A DNA stretch of 64,000 bases from Bifidobacterium magnum. Its GTDB lineage: Bacteria; Actinomycetota; Actinomycetes; Actinomycetales; Bifidobacteriaceae. Position numbers and translations under genes: made by a program. The stretch spans positions 1 to 64,000 of the forward strand of contig NZ_JGZB01000010.1 in NCBI RefSeq assembly GCF_000741255.1, given 5' to 3'. Below, piece after piece: positions 20,755 to 29,675 of the stretch; positions within the stretch are counted from its first letter, which is position 1, and each line of letters begins with the position of its first letter. The notes below the pieces were generated by a model that was not told the origin of the DNA, did not search any database, and was given only the letters and a program-made list of their open reading frames with translations.

Positions 20755-22065
20755 ATGACGAACAATGAATCCGCGCAGCGCGACACCGCGCAAGTATTTG
20801 AAGCCGTTTGCGCCATGGCCGACCAGGCCGGACAGGCCCAGCGCGTGCTGGCCAAAGAGCATACGGCGCGCAAAAACGCCCTGCTCATGGCCATCGCCGA
20901 CGCATTGGACAAGCGCGCCGGGGAAATCGCCGCCGCCAACGAGCTCGACATGCGCGAAGCGTTCGAATCCGGCATGGACGCCGGCAAACTCGACCGTTTG
21001 AAGTTCGACGTGGTCCGTGTGGCCGCCAGTGCCGAAGGGGTGCGCCACGTGGCCACGCTCACCGACCCCGTGGGTGAAGTGGTGCGCGGATACACGCTCG
21101 AAAACGGCGTGCGCCTCCAGCAGGTGCGCGTGCCGCTGGGCGTGATCGGCATGATCTACGAGGCCCGCCCCAACGTGACGGTGGACGTGGCGTCGCTGTG
21201 CATCAAATCGGGCAACGCCGTACTGCTGCGCGGCGGACACGCGGCCGAGCGCACGAACGCCGCGACCTTGCGCGTCATCCGCGACGTGCTGCGCGACAAC
21301 GGACAGGACGAACATCTCGTCGCCTCGGTCGACGAATACGGCCGCGACGGCGCCAACGCCATGATGCAGGCCCGCGGACACATCGACGTGCTCGTGCCGC
21401 GCGGAGGCGCCGGCCTCATCCAGGCCGTGGTGCGCAACTCCAAGGTTCCCGTCATCGAGACGGGCGCCGGCAACGTCCACATCTACGTCGACAAGGCGGC
21501 CGACCTCGACATGGCGATCCCGATCATCCTCAACGCAAAAACGCAGCGCGTGGGCGTGTGCAACGCCGCCGAAAAACTGCTCGTGCACCGCGACGTGGCC
21601 GACCGGTTCATCCCCATGGCCGCGCGGGCGCTCGCCGAAGCGGACGTCGTGCTGCACGCCGACGAGGACACGTACCGCATCGTTAAGGACGCGAATATCG
21701 AGGACATCCAGATCGTGGCCGCCACGGACGAGGACTGGGACCGCGAATACCTGGCCTTGGAAATGGGCGTACGCGTGGTCGACTCGCTTGACGACGCGAT
21801 CGCGCACATCAACCGCCATTCCACGGGACACACGGAGTCCATCATTTCCGAGGATTACGCGGCGGTGGAACGCTTCACGCGCGACATCGACTCGGCCGTG
21901 GTCATGGTCAACGCCTCCACGCGATTCACCGACGGCGGTGTGTTCGGATTCGGCGCGGAACTGGGCATCTCCACGCAGAAGATGCATGCGCGCGGCCCGA
22001 TGGGACTGGCGGAAATGACCACGACCAAGTGGATCGGCTACGGCATGGGGCAGGTGCGCGCATGA
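20755..22065 (+). CDS. proA: Gamma-glutamyl phosphate reductase
   Basis: NADPH-dependent second step of proline synthesis, in the aldehyde-dehydrogenase superfamily. Seen: [10 protein letters not shown] (near 139), [11 protein letters not shown] near 155, the catalytic Cys in V-G-V-C-N-A-A-E-K (about 266), and [11 protein letters not shown] near the C-terminus. ATG 20755 gives 436 residues; a TTG nine bases upstream is an alternative, and neither has a strong ribosome binding site. The TGA overlaps the next ATG (ATGA). Confidence 0.95.
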   Translation: MTNNESAQRDTAQVFEAVCAMADQAGQAQRVLAKEHTARKNALLMAIADALDKRAGEIAAANELDMREAFESGMDAGKLDRLKFDVVRVAASAEGVRHVATLTDPVGEVVRGYTLENGVRLQQVRVPLGVIGMIYEARPNVTVDVASLCIKSGNAVLLRGGHAAERTNAATLRVIRDVLRDNGQDEHLVASVDEYGRDGANAMMQARGHIDVLVPRGGAGLIQAVVRNSKVPVIETGAGNVHIYVDKAADLDMAIPIILNAKTQRVGVCNAAEKLLVHRDVADRFIPMAARALAEADVVLHADEDTYRIVKDANIEDIQIVAATDEDWDREYLALEMGVRVVDSLDDAIAHINRHSTGHTESIISEDYAAVERFTRDIDSAVVMVNASTRFTDGGVFGFGAELGISTQKMHARGPMGLAEMTTTKWIGYGMGQVRA

Positions 22066-22622
22066 ACCCGCAAGAAAACGCGCCGGTACAGGCGTTCGCC
22101 GACAACCTGCACCACACGAACGTGCATGTGATCGACGACCTGCCGCTGGAGGAACAGTACGTATTGATGTCGCTGGCAGCCGAACGGCTCAGCATCGTCC
22201 GCTACGTGTATCTCGTCCAGATCGAGGAGGGCATCGCCTCCGCCGAACAGCGCGCCTCGCTCGAGTACGCGGACGCCGTGTTGATCGGTTGGCCCGACGA
22301 GTCCTCGAAGGAACTCGTCACGATCAACGAACAGCAAATGAACGTGGTGCGTACGAAAATCCGGGAAATGGAAGAGTATATCGCCAAATTCCGCGTCATG
22401 GAGTCGCGTGCCGACATCGACAGCATGACGGACACACTGATCCGCGTTACGGAACGTGTCGCCGACATCCGGCGCCTGTTCGAACCGAGCTTCCTGCTGC
22501 CGACATTTGCGGAAATTCGCCGCGTGGTACAAGATGAATGGGACGAGGACATGGGCCGGATCAATCCGGAGGCCAGCGAAGTGGACCTTACGGAAGAATC
22601 GGACGGCGCGAACGACGCCTGA
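22062..22622 (+). CDS. Conserved hypothetical protein, translationally coupled to proA
   Basis: A 186-residue, mostly helical soluble protein with no recognised catalytic motif and no signal peptide or membrane span. The sequence has a DUF-like helical middle ([24 protein letters not shown]) and an acidic end. The ATG at 22062 overlaps the proA stop in an ATGA, which decides the start over an upstream in-frame ATG inside proA. It lies between proA and nadD, as in other bifidobacteria from memory. Function unknown. Confidence 0.8.
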   Translation: MNPQENAPVQAFADNLHHTNVHVIDDLPLEEQYVLMSLAAERLSIVRYVYLVQIEEGIASAEQRASLEYADAVLIGWPDESSKELVTINEQQMNVVRTKIREMEEYIAKFRVMESRADIDSMTDTLIRVTERVADIRRLFEPSFLLPTFAEIRRVVQDEWDEDMGRINPEASEVDLTEESDGANDA

Positions 22623-22665
22623 CCGGCGTCCCACCCATATTCTAGATATCGATTCTTAGACGCGG

Positions 22666-23448
22666 ATGTATACGAACAACGCGGCCACAACACAGACGGG
22701 CGAATACACATTGGCACAAGAGCAAGGGGAGGGCGCATCCCAGACGGCGCAAAGCGGCGAACGGAAGATGTCGGCGTTGTCGGGAGACGTGCGCGTGGCG
22801 CATGTGGTGACGGGCAACGGCGAACACCGTTCGGCGCGCGGCAACTGGCATACACGCAAACGTATCGGCATCATGGGCGGCACGTTCGACCCCATCCACA
22901 ACGGCCACTTGGTGGCGGCTTCGGAAGTCTCGTGGGTCTACGACCTTGACGAGGTGATTTTCGTGCCGACGGGACGGCCCGTGTTCAAGCTCGACAAGCA
23001 TGTGACAAATGCCGAGGACCGGTATTTGATGACGGTGATCGCCACGGCCTCGAATTCGAAATTCACGGTGTCGCGCGTGGATATCGACCGTCCGGGCGTC
23101 ACCTACACGGTCGACACGCTGCGCGACTTGCGCCGCCAGTACCCGGACGCCGACCTGTTCTTCATCACGGGCGCGGACGCCGTGGCCGAGATCATGCAGT
23201 GGAAGGACACGGAAACGATGTTCGATCTCGCGCATTTCGTGGCCGTCACGCGCCCCGGCTACCTGCCGGCCTCCCAAATGCAGCTGCCCGAAGGCAAAGT
23301 GGACATGCTCGAGATTCCCGCACTGGCGATCTCCTCGACGGACGTACGCAACAGGGCTTCCCACGGAGAGCCAGTATGGTATCTCGTTCCCGACGGAGTG
23401 GTGCAGTACATCAGCAAACACGGGCTGTACGCGGACACGTCCAAATAA
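22666..23448 (+). CDS. nadD: Nicotinate-nucleotide adenylyltransferase
   Basis: Adenylates nicotinate mononucleotide in NAD synthesis. The nucleotidyltransferase core begins [14 protein letters not shown] at about 68-81, with the second motif I-S-S-T-D-V-R near the C-terminus. The start is uncertain. ATG 22666 gives about 65 residues before the core with no visible ribosome binding site, while ATG 22768 would shorten this to about 30 with GGAAG directly abutting. The family needs only a few residues before G-T-F-D-P. With nadK, this window carries two NAD(P) synthesis genes. Confidence 0.93.
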   Translation: MYTNNAATTQTGEYTLAQEQGEGASQTAQSGERKMSALSGDVRVAHVVTGNGEHRSARGNWHTRKRIGIMGGTFDPIHNGHLVAASEVSWVYDLDEVIFVPTGRPVFKLDKHVTNAEDRYLMTVIATASNSKFTVSRVDIDRPGVTYTVDTLRDLRRQYPDADLFFITGADAVAEIMQWKDTETMFDLAHFVAVTRPGYLPASQMQLPEGKVDMLEIPALAISSTDVRNRASHGEPVWYLVPDGVVQYISKHGLYADTSK

Positions 23449-23559
23449 GGCCACGACCTCCTGTGGAAATTTTGCGTGCATGAACACGCAAAGTTGGTTC
23501 CGTCGGTAAATCGAATTACTATAGTTGTCGATTCACGTAGCTAAACGTTTGGAGATACG

Positions 23560-24579
23560 GTGAGCGCAATCCTCGAAGGAAAGCCGGATAAAAACCTCAT
23601 TCTTGTTACTGGAAGGGCGCATCCTCAACTGGCGTCCGACGTGGCGGAACAGCTCGGCATCGACGTGCTGGAAACCACCGCTTACGATTTCGCGAACGGC
23701 GAGATGTACGTGCGGTACACCGAATCGGTGCGTGGCGCCGACGTGTTCGTGCTGCAGAGCCACAGCGATCCGGTCAATCAGGCCATCATGGAACAGCTCA
23801 TTATGATCGACGCCCTCAAGCGCGCGTCGGCGCGTTCCATTACCGCCGTGTGCCCGCTGCTCGGCTACTCGCGCCAAGACAAGAAGCACCGCGGCCGTGA
23901 GCCCATTTCCTGCCGTCTGGTGTTCGACCTGCTCAAGACCGCAGGCGCGGACCGCATTATGAGCGTGGACCTGCACGCCGCCCAGTCCCAAGGCTTCTTC
24001 GACGGCCCGGTGGACCATCTGATCGCCATGCCTGTGCTGGTCGACTACATCCGCGACCGTTTCCAGAACGATCTTGACAACGTGACCGTGGTGTCTCCTG
24101 ACGCCGGCCGCATCCGCGTGGCCGAGCAGTGGGCGTCCCGTCTCGGCGGCGGCCCGCTGGCCTTCGTGCACAAGACGCGCGACATCACACGCCCGAACCA
24201 GGCCGTCGCCAACCGTGTGGTCGGCGACGTCAAGGGCAAGGATTGCGTGCTCGTCGACGACCTGATCGACACCGCCGGCACGATTGTGGGCGCATGCAAC
24301 GTGCTGCGCGAGGCGGGCGCCAAGTCCGTGACCGTGGTCGCCACGCACGGCGTGCTGTCCGGTCCGGCCGTGGAACGCCTCAAGAACTGCGGCGCTCGCG
24401 AAGTGGTGCTTACCGACACGGTTCCGATTCCGGAAGACAAGCGTTGGCCGGAACTCACGGTCCTGTCGATCGCGCCGCTGCTGGGCAGCGCCATCAAGGC
24501 CGTGTTCGAAGACGGATCCGTGGCCAAGCTGTTCGACACCTATCCGGAACACCACGGCGAGGGCTTCCAGTTCGCCTGA
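23560..24579 (+). CDS. prs: Ribose-phosphate pyrophosphokinase
   Basis: Makes PRPP from ribose 5-phosphate and ATP. Seen: F-A-N-G-E-M-Y-V-R (substrate loop, near 45), the divalent-cation motif D-L-H-A-A-Q-S-Q-G-F-F (about 138), and the PRPP loop V-L-V-D-D-L-I-D-T-A-G-T (about 229). The 339-residue length is normal for class I. GTG 23560 follows GGAG. Cytoplasmic; feeds nucleotide, His, Trp and NAD synthesis. Confidence 0.97.
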   Translation: MSAILEGKPDKNLILVTGRAHPQLASDVAEQLGIDVLETTAYDFANGEMYVRYTESVRGADVFVLQSHSDPVNQAIMEQLIMIDALKRASARSITAVCPLLGYSRQDKKHRGREPISCRLVFDLLKTAGADRIMSVDLHAAQSQGFFDGPVDHLIAMPVLVDYIRDRFQNDLDNVTVVSPDAGRIRVAEQWASRLGGGPLAFVHKTRDITRPNQAVANRVVGDVKGKDCVLVDDLIDTAGTIVGACNVLREAGAKSVTVVATHGVLSGPAVERLKNCGAREVVLTDTVPIPEDKRWPELTVLSIAPLLGSAIKAVFEDGSVAKLFDTYPEHHGEGFQFA

Positions 24580-24678
24580 TCCTTAAGGGATTACGGTTAG
24601 AGTGAACAAGACATGCCGCAATTTTACAAATCTCGAACATATGGCATAATTGACACTCGGCGGACGTGAGTTCGCCGT

Positions 24679-24749
24679 TCCCCCATGGTGTAATGGCAGC
24701 ACACGGGTCTTTGGAACCCTTTGTCTTGGTTCGAGTCCAGGTGGGGGAG
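24679..24749 (+). tRNA. tRNA-Gln (anticodon TTG)
   Basis: A cloverleaf can be drawn. Acceptor TCCCCCA pairs with TGGGGGA, the D arm contains GGTGTAATGGCAGCAC, the anticodon loop is CTTTGGA with TTG at the anticodon, and the T arm contains GGTTCGAGTCC. The discriminator is G and the CCA is not encoded. It stands alone between prs and glmU. Confidence 0.95.
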
Positions 24750-24896
24750 CTTGCGTAGCGCTCGCGTTCGCTTATAGAAGCGGATGTGGGCGCTTTGTTG
24801 TATGGATGGCCGGAAGCGCCATCGGTGCATGGCACATGACACGCTTCCGCCAGGAGCGCCGCCCGCGTTCTTCGTTACCAATATGGGAGGAATCCT

Positions 24897-26279
24897 ATGG
24901 CATTGACTGCCGCGATTATTCTTGCTGCGGGTGAAGGAACCCGCATGCGTTCTCACAAGCCGAAAGTGTTGCACGAATTCGCCGGGAAGACGTTCTTGCA
25001 GCGTGTGATCGGCGCGGTAAACGCGCAGGAGCCTGACACCACCGCCGTGGTGGTCCACTTCCAGGCCGAGCGTGTGGCCGCCGCCGCCCAGTCCTATGAC
25101 GAGGACGTGGTGATCGTGCACCAGGACGATATTCCGGGCACGGGCCGCGCCGTACAGTGCGCCATGGAACAGCTTGACGGGGAAGACCAGCTGTCAGGCC
25201 CCGTGCTTATCGCGGCTTCCGACATGCCGCTGCTCGACGCGGAAACCCTGCGCGAGCTCGTGGCGTTCCACCAGGAAAGCGGCGACGCCGCCACCGTGCT
25301 CACCACGATTCTCGACGACCCGACGGGCTACGGCCGCATCATCCGCAACAGCGCGGGCGAAGTGCTCGGCATTGTGGAACAGCGCGACGCGAACAGCAAC
25401 GAGCTGGCCGTGCGCGAGGTGAACACCTCCGTGTACGTGTTCGACGCGCAGGTGCTCAAGGACGCGATCTCGCACCTGGATTCGAACAACGCACAGGGCG
25501 AGTTCTACCTGACCGACGCGTTGCAGTCGGCGCGCGCCATGGGCAAGGTCGGCGCGTTCGCCGCCCCGGATCCGCTCAGTGTGGAAGGCGTCAACGACCG
25601 TGTGCAGCTGGCCCACCTGGCCAAGGCCCACAACGTGCGCGTGTGCGAGGACTGGATGCGCAAGGGCGTGACGATTCTCGACCCGCAAACCACCTGGATC
25701 GAAGACGACGTACAGCTCGACCGCGACGTGACGGTGCTGCCGGGCTGCTACCTGCAGGGCCACACCACGGTCGCCGGCGAAGCGGTGATCGGTCCGGACA
25801 CCACGCTGATCGACGCCACCATTGACCGTGGCGCCCATGTGGAGCGTTCGCGCGTACAGGAATCCTACATTGGCGAGCGCGCCAACATCGGCCCGTGGAC
25901 GTACCTGCGTCCGGGCAACGAACTTTCGGCGGACACGAAGGCCGGCGCTTTCGTGGAAATGAAGAAAGCCCACATCGGCGAAGGCACGAAGGTGCCGCAC
26001 CTGAGCTACGTGGGCGACGCCGATCTTGGCACGCACACGAACATTGGCGGCGGCACGATCACCGCCAATTACGACGGCGTGCACAAGAACCATACGACCA
26101 TCGGCTCCGACGTGCACGTGGGCGCCGGCAACCTGTTCGTGGCTCCCGTCACCGTGGGTGACAACGTGACCACGGGCGCGGGTTCCGTGGTGCGCCACGA
26201 CGTGCCCGACGACGCGATGGTCTACTCGGAAAACACCCAACACGTGGTGGAAAACTGGAAACCAGCCTGGGAACGGTGA
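24897..26279 (+). CDS. glmU: Bifunctional UDP-GlcNAc pyrophosphorylase / GlcN-1-P acetyltransferase
   Basis: Makes UDP-N-acetylglucosamine for peptidoglycan. The N-terminal uridyltransferase signature L-A-A-G-E-G-T-R-M-R is at about 7-16, followed by K-P-K-V-L-H. The C-terminal part (from about 265) is a left-handed beta-helix hexapeptide repeat with G-A-F-V-E-M-K-K-A-H-I-G-E-G-T and the N-Y-D-G loop. The 460-residue length is normal. GGAGG precedes ATG 24897. rsfS and a phosphatase gene follow within a few bases, probably one transcript. Confidence 0.97.
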   Translation: MALTAAIILAAGEGTRMRSHKPKVLHEFAGKTFLQRVIGAVNAQEPDTTAVVVHFQAERVAAAAQSYDEDVVIVHQDDIPGTGRAVQCAMEQLDGEDQLSGPVLIAASDMPLLDAETLRELVAFHQESGDAATVLTTILDDPTGYGRIIRNSAGEVLGIVEQRDANSNELAVREVNTSVYVFDAQVLKDAISHLDSNNAQGEFYLTDALQSARAMGKVGAFAAPDPLSVEGVNDRVQLAHLAKAHNVRVCEDWMRKGVTILDPQTTWIEDDVQLDRDVTVLPGCYLQGHTTVAGEAVIGPDTTLIDATIDRGAHVERSRVQESYIGERANIGPWTYLRPGNELSADTKAGAFVEMKKAHIGEGTKVPHLSYVGDADLGTHTNIGGGTITANYDGVHKNHTTIGSDVHVGAGNLFVAPVTVGDNVTTGAGSVVRHDVPDDAMVYSENTQHVVENWKPAWER

Positions 26280-26283
26280 ACAT

Positions 26284-26661
26284 ATGAGCGCATTTCAACC
26301 GGCAATTGACGCCGCCCGTGTGGCGGCCAACGCGGCGCACCGCATCAAGGCGGACGGCATCGCCGCTTACGACGTGAGCAACTCGTTGGGCATCACCGAC
26401 GTGATGCTGCTCGCCTCGGCATCCAACGAACGCCAAGTGCTAGCCGTGGCCGAAGAGATTGAAAAGGACTTGGCCCTTCAGCTGCACCGCAGCCCGCGTT
26501 CGCGCGAAGGCGTGGAGGAAGGCCAGTGGATCCTGCTGGACTACGGCGACCTTATTGTGCACGTGATGCACGAAGACAGCCGCGACTTCTACCGCCTCGA
26601 ACGCCTGTGGGACGACGAGACGAACAGCATCGACCTGGAGCTCTCCGATGTCCGCGAATGA
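26284..26661 (+). CDS. rsfS: Ribosomal silencing factor RsfS (YbeB/Iojap family)
   Basis: Binds ribosomal protein uL14 and blocks subunit joining under starvation. At 125 residues it is a normal RsfS. The conserved I-T-D-V-M-L-L-A-S-A-S-N-E-R-Q-V segment is near 38-53, and the domain ends in W-I-L-L-D-Y-G-D-L-I-V-H-V-M near 82-95. It starts four bases after glmU. Its 3' end overlaps the next gene by 14 bases. Confidence 0.95.
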   Translation: MSAFQPAIDAARVAANAAHRIKADGIAAYDVSNSLGITDVMLLASASNERQVLAVAEEIEKDLALQLHRSPRSREGVEEGQWILLDYGDLIVHVMHEDSRDFYRLERLWDDETNSIDLELSDVRE

Positions 26662-27373
26662 CATGGCCGAGCGCCACACACAGGCCCGCTCCATCACCAT
26701 CGTGCGCCACGGCCGCACCGCATACAACGCGGCGCACCGCATCCAGGGATGGGTCGACATTCCGCTGGACGAAGTGGGATTGTGGCAAGTGAACCAGACG
26801 GGCGAAGCGCTGCAGAACCTGTACGTGCAGCCCGACTCGGGAGTCAAGCAGCTGGTGGTCGCCTCCGACCTGAGCCGCGCCATGCAGACCGCGCACGCGT
26901 TCGCCGACCGTATCGGCGTGCCCGTGCACACGGACGAACGCTTCCGCGAGCGCAACTTCGGCGGCTGGGAAGGCCAAAGCATCGACGAGCTCGCCGAATT
27001 CTATCCGGAAGACTTCCAGTCCTGGATCCGTAAGGAAGGCGGGGAACTGCGCCACGGCGCCGAAACCCACCACGATTGCGGCGTGCGCGGCGCCGAGGCG
27101 ATCCGCGACTGGAGCCGCAAAGCCGGCCCCGACACGGACCTGTTCATCTTCGCGCACGGATCAGTGATCGAAAACATGGTGCAGCAGCTCTTGGGATTCG
27201 ATCAGGTACATGCCGACTACCTGTCGCTGGGAACCATGGGCAACGCCCACTGGGCGCGCATCATGCCCGCGTTCCACAACGACGAGGAAGACCGTTGGAC
27301 GATCATGGAATACAATCACGGACCGGCCGTGGCGGATACGCCGCAGTGGACCAATCCTGTGAACGTTTCGTGA
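26648..27373 (+). CDS. Histidine phosphatase superfamily (phosphoglycerate-mutase-like) protein
   Basis: Branch 1 histidine phosphatase. The R-H-G motif with the phospho-acceptor His is I-V-R-H-G-R-T-A-Y-N (about 18-27), the Arg/Glu pocket includes R-F-R-E-R-N-F-G-G-W-E-G (near 98-109), and the second catalytic His is in I-F-A-H-G-S-V-I-E (near 173). It could act as a broad phosphatase or a mutase; the lack of the long mutase insertion favours phosphatase. The start overlaps the end of rsfS; nearby alternative ATGs exist. Confidence 0.85.
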   Translation: MSANDMAERHTQARSITIVRHGRTAYNAAHRIQGWVDIPLDEVGLWQVNQTGEALQNLYVQPDSGVKQLVVASDLSRAMQTAHAFADRIGVPVHTDERFRERNFGGWEGQSIDELAEFYPEDFQSWIRKEGGELRHGAETHHDCGVRGAEAIRDWSRKAGPDTDLFIFAHGSVIENMVQQLLGFDQVHADYLSLGTMGNAHWARIMPAFHNDEEDRWTIMEYNHGPAVADTPQWTNPVNVS

Positions 27374-27442
27374 AAACAGCGCGCAACTGACCACCCATGC
27401 CGCTACATTACAAGCAGCGAATGAGTGCGCAACCGGCATAGA

Positions 27443-27481
27443 GGCCCGCCGCCGTCACAACATGTTGACGGTTGGCGGGCC
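27443..27481 (+). terminator. Long hairpin after the histidine phosphatase gene
   Basis: Outer arms GGCCCGCC (27443-27450) and GGCGGGCC (27474-27481) are perfect complements. Inner arms CCGTCA (27452-27457) and TGACGG (27466-27471) extend the stem. There is no strong T-run after it, so intrinsic termination may be incomplete. Confidence 0.7.
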
Positions 27482-27532
27482 CTTGCGCTATTGCGGCTCA
27501 CGAACCAATACACACTAGTTGGATGAGCAATC

Positions 27533-28676
27533 GTGAAAAACTTTTTTTAAGGGACTATCGTTCTCCCAGCTGTTCGCCGGCGCGCTCGCCGCGGTGACGT
27601 CGTTCCTGCTGTCCGCCAAAATCGGCATCGCGGGATCGGTAATCGGCGTGGCCGTCGGCTCCATCGTGTCCGCCACCGCGTCGCAGCTGTATAAGAACGT
27701 GCTGGAGGAATCCGGCAAACGCATCATGGGCGTCAACTCCGACGATGACGGCAATGCGGACGATACTGAGAATCCTGACAACTCGGACAAGACTTCGGAT
27801 AACGCCGCGGACTCCGACGATTCGCGCACCGTCGCGATGGACGCCGTACAAGACGGCGAAAGCGAGGACGGCGCACGCAAGGTGGCTTCCGGAACCGGTG
27901 ACGACACAGACGCCACGCAGACCATGGAAACCGCCACGGACGCCACCAGCGTCATGCCGGCCGGCAGCGTTCCGCGCACCGTGAGCAGCGGCAACGGCAC
28001 ATCCGGTCAAAACGGCAAGCAGGGGAGCGGCAAGACGGGCGGCCAGCACGTCACCATGAGCAAGCGCAACAAGCGTGTCGCCATCGTGATCGCCGTGGCC
28101 AGCGCGCTCGCCGCCGTGGCCATTACCGCAGCCATCATCCTCGCGCTGACGGGCGGCAAGGGTACGGATACGGTCGTGTCCGACATTATCCAGCCTTCGT
28201 CCACGCCAACCCAGACCGTGGCGCCGGCGCCGGAAAACACGTACGGACCAAGTTCGGATCAGGAGGGCGCGAATACGCCGTCCCAGGATTCGACGACGGG
28301 AACCGACACGGACGGCAAGGAATCCGGCACTTCCGGCAGCACGACAAGCGGCGACAAGACGGGTACGAGCGGTTCCCACCAGTCCACGGACGGTTCGACC
28401 AGCTCGGACACGCATTCGCAAACCGGTTCCGACACGCAGTCCGGTACGTCGCAAAGTACGGATTCGCAAGATTCGACCGGTTCGACTTCCAGCGGCACGA
28501 CAAGCGGCACGGGAACGGATTCTAGCGGTTCGACTTCCAGCGGGTCCACGGACAAACCGCAGCAGGGCGCCACTACCGACCAGGGCAGTGGTACGGCCGG
28601 AACGGATTCGTCCGGCGCGGCGCAGCGCAATGCGACACGCCAGCAATCCGATCAAACGGGAACCGCCGCGCAATAA
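27533..28676 (+). CDS. Ser/Thr-rich single-pass membrane protein, start and body split by a T7 tract
   Basis: The body frame reads L-S-F-S-Q-L-F-A-G-A-L-A from 27555, and the first internal start codon in it is GTG 27591, inside that hydrophobic segment. It has an acidic Asp/Asn-rich linker, one membrane span near A-I-V-I-A-V-A-S-A-L-A-A-V (about 28080-28150) and a long extracellular-type Ser/Thr/Gly tail with near-repeats. The best start, GTG 27533, reads M-K-N-F-F then stops. One T fewer in the seven-T run (27542-27548) would join it as M-K-N-F-F-K-G-L-S-F-S. This is either a phase-variable switch, a slippage site or a base-call error. Function unknown; the architecture suggests a surface protein. 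Confidence 0.7.
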
Positions 28677-28817
28677 TAGCCGGATAATTTTCCGGATATT
28701 GATGCGACGATAATCATGTGCCGCTCGGGTACCTTGCGTACTCAGGCGGCATTTTTTATACAAATTAACCAGAAAAGTCCATTTTTATACCCCCGACATG
28801 CCGAGAGCAACATAGAT

Positions 28818-28844
28818 TTGCATATTTGCAAAGTCTGTTATAAC
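28818..28844 (+). promoter_or_regulatory. Probable promoter of the tRNA-Ala pair
   Basis: TTGCAT (28818-28823) and TATAAC (28839-28844) are separated by 15 bases, about 30 bases ahead of the first tRNA-Ala. The surrounding sequence is AT-rich compared with flanking genes. Spacing is shorter than ideal. Confidence 0.45.
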
Positions 28845-28874
28845 CTATCACTCGTTGCGTTCGAGAGAACACAC

Positions 28875-28947
28875 GGGGCTATGGCGCAGCTGGTAGCGCA
28901 TCTCCATGGCATGGAGAGGGTCAGGAGTTCGAATCTCCTTAGCTCCA
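28875..28947 (+). tRNA. tRNA-Ala (anticodon GGC), copy 1
   Basis: Acceptor GGGGCTA pairs with TAGCTCC (one G-T pair). The anticodon stem TCTCC/GGAGA encloses loop ATGGCAT with anticodon GGC. The T arm has GAGTTCGAATCTC. The discriminator is A and the following bases are CTC, so the CCA is not encoded. It is identical over 73 bases to copy 2, 30 bases downstream. Confidence 0.95.
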
Positions 28948-28977
28948 CTCAACTTCGGTTGATATAAATGAATATTT

Positions 28978-29050
28978 GGGGCTATGGCGCAGCTGGTAGC
29001 GCATCTCCATGGCATGGAGAGGGTCAGGAGTTCGAATCTCCTTAGCTCCA
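28978..29050 (+). tRNA. tRNA-Ala (anticodon GGC), copy 2
   Basis: Same 73-base sequence as the upstream copy. Here the next three bases are CCA (29051-29053), so this copy happens to encode its 3' end. A short hairpin with a T-run follows immediately, and the AT-rich restriction-modification island begins after that. Confidence 0.95.
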
Positions 29051-29061
29051 CCAGAGCTACT

Positions 29062-29082
29062 ACACTCGAACGGAGTGTTTTT
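29062..29082 (+). terminator. Intrinsic terminator of the tRNA-Ala operon
   Basis: ACACTC (29062-29067) pairs with GAGTGT (29073-29078), followed by TTTT (29079-29082). Short but correctly placed nine bases after the encoded CCA. Confidence 0.65.
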
Positions 29083-29106
29083 CCAAGTAGGGTGTGTGTC
29101 GTATAA

Positions 29107-29125
29107 GGTCATGACTAAAATGACC
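29107..29125. repeat. Inverted repeat upstream of the restriction-modification island
   Basis: GGTCAT (29107-29112) and ATGACC (29120-29125) are perfect complements spaced by seven bases. They lie between the tRNA terminator and a second, stronger hairpin. This could be an operator for the island genes; no regulator of the C-protein type is seen. Confidence 0.4.
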
Positions 29126-29136
29126 GAAACAAAGAA

Positions 29137-29172
29137 AAAGGGTGCTAGGGGGTACTTCTCCTAGCACCCTTT
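29137..29172. terminator. Strong 13-bp hairpin ahead of the island genes
   Basis: Arms 29137-29149 and 29160-29172 pair perfectly over 13 bases (A3-GGGTGCTAGG and complement) with a ten-base loop. The left arm is preceded by A-rich and the right arm followed by T-rich sequence, so it can act in either direction. It insulates the island from the tRNA operon, or could attenuate it. Confidence 0.65.
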
Positions 29173-29202
29173 GTGTTTATGAGACAAAGAAGAGGGAGCG
29201 CG

Positions 29203-29613
29203 ATGCGCCCCCTCTATCGCTATACAACAGAGTCTCAAACTGTCATTGAGAAAAGTGTTGAATTGGTTAGGTCAATGAACGACTTCATGGCAGATTTAGA
29301 GGAAGTGGATTTACCAAAATCAATACGCAAAAAGGCGAAAGCTCTAGACAAACAAGCAATAGGTTTTCTGGATAACCTCATTGGTTTCAATAATGCTTTT
29401 GAGCGGATACGTGATGTATTTGAGAACACAGCTCTCTACAAGCTCATTGCAGAAAAGATGGGTAAGAAGAAGGAAGAGTTTAGAGAAGCAGTTAAGAAAC
29501 AAGAACAAGAAGCAATCGAGATTGAGCAGACAGACACTTGGCAACCTACAACCTCTGCTTTTGATAAAGCTACTAACGGTGGAGTTGGTGTTGACCGAGA
29601 AATGAGTTTGTAG
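29203..29613 (+). CDS. Small hypothetical protein, first gene of the restriction-modification island
   Basis: A 136-residue, charged, helical protein with a Lys/Glu-rich coiled-coil-like middle (K-K-K-E-E-F-R-E-A-V-K-K). It has no signal peptide or membrane span. ATG 29203 is chosen because GAGGGAG lies just upstream; an earlier GTG/ATG pair exists at 29173-29179. Codon use and base composition are AT-rich, unlike the backbone and like the three genes downstream. It may be an accessory or regulatory subunit; no family recognised. Confidence 0.65.
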   Translation: MRPLYRYTTESQTVIEKSVELVRSMNDFMADLEEVDLPKSIRKKAKALDKQAIGFLDNLIGFNNAFERIRDVFENTALYKLIAEKMGKKKEEFREAVKKQEQEAIEIEQTDTWQPTTSAFDKATNGGVGVDREMSL

Positions 29614-29675
29614 GAAATATTGTTCATGAGAAAATAAGGGTTAGCAATTATTCAAGATAAGGATGAAAAGTAAGC

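Noticed and set aside
28260..28560. Ser/Thr repeats in the membrane protein tail, considered as a DNA repeat array
   Set aside because: Only loosely repeated at the DNA level (one 17-base copy pair, GGTTCGACTTCCAGCGG at 28479 and 28527). It reflects low-complexity protein sequence.
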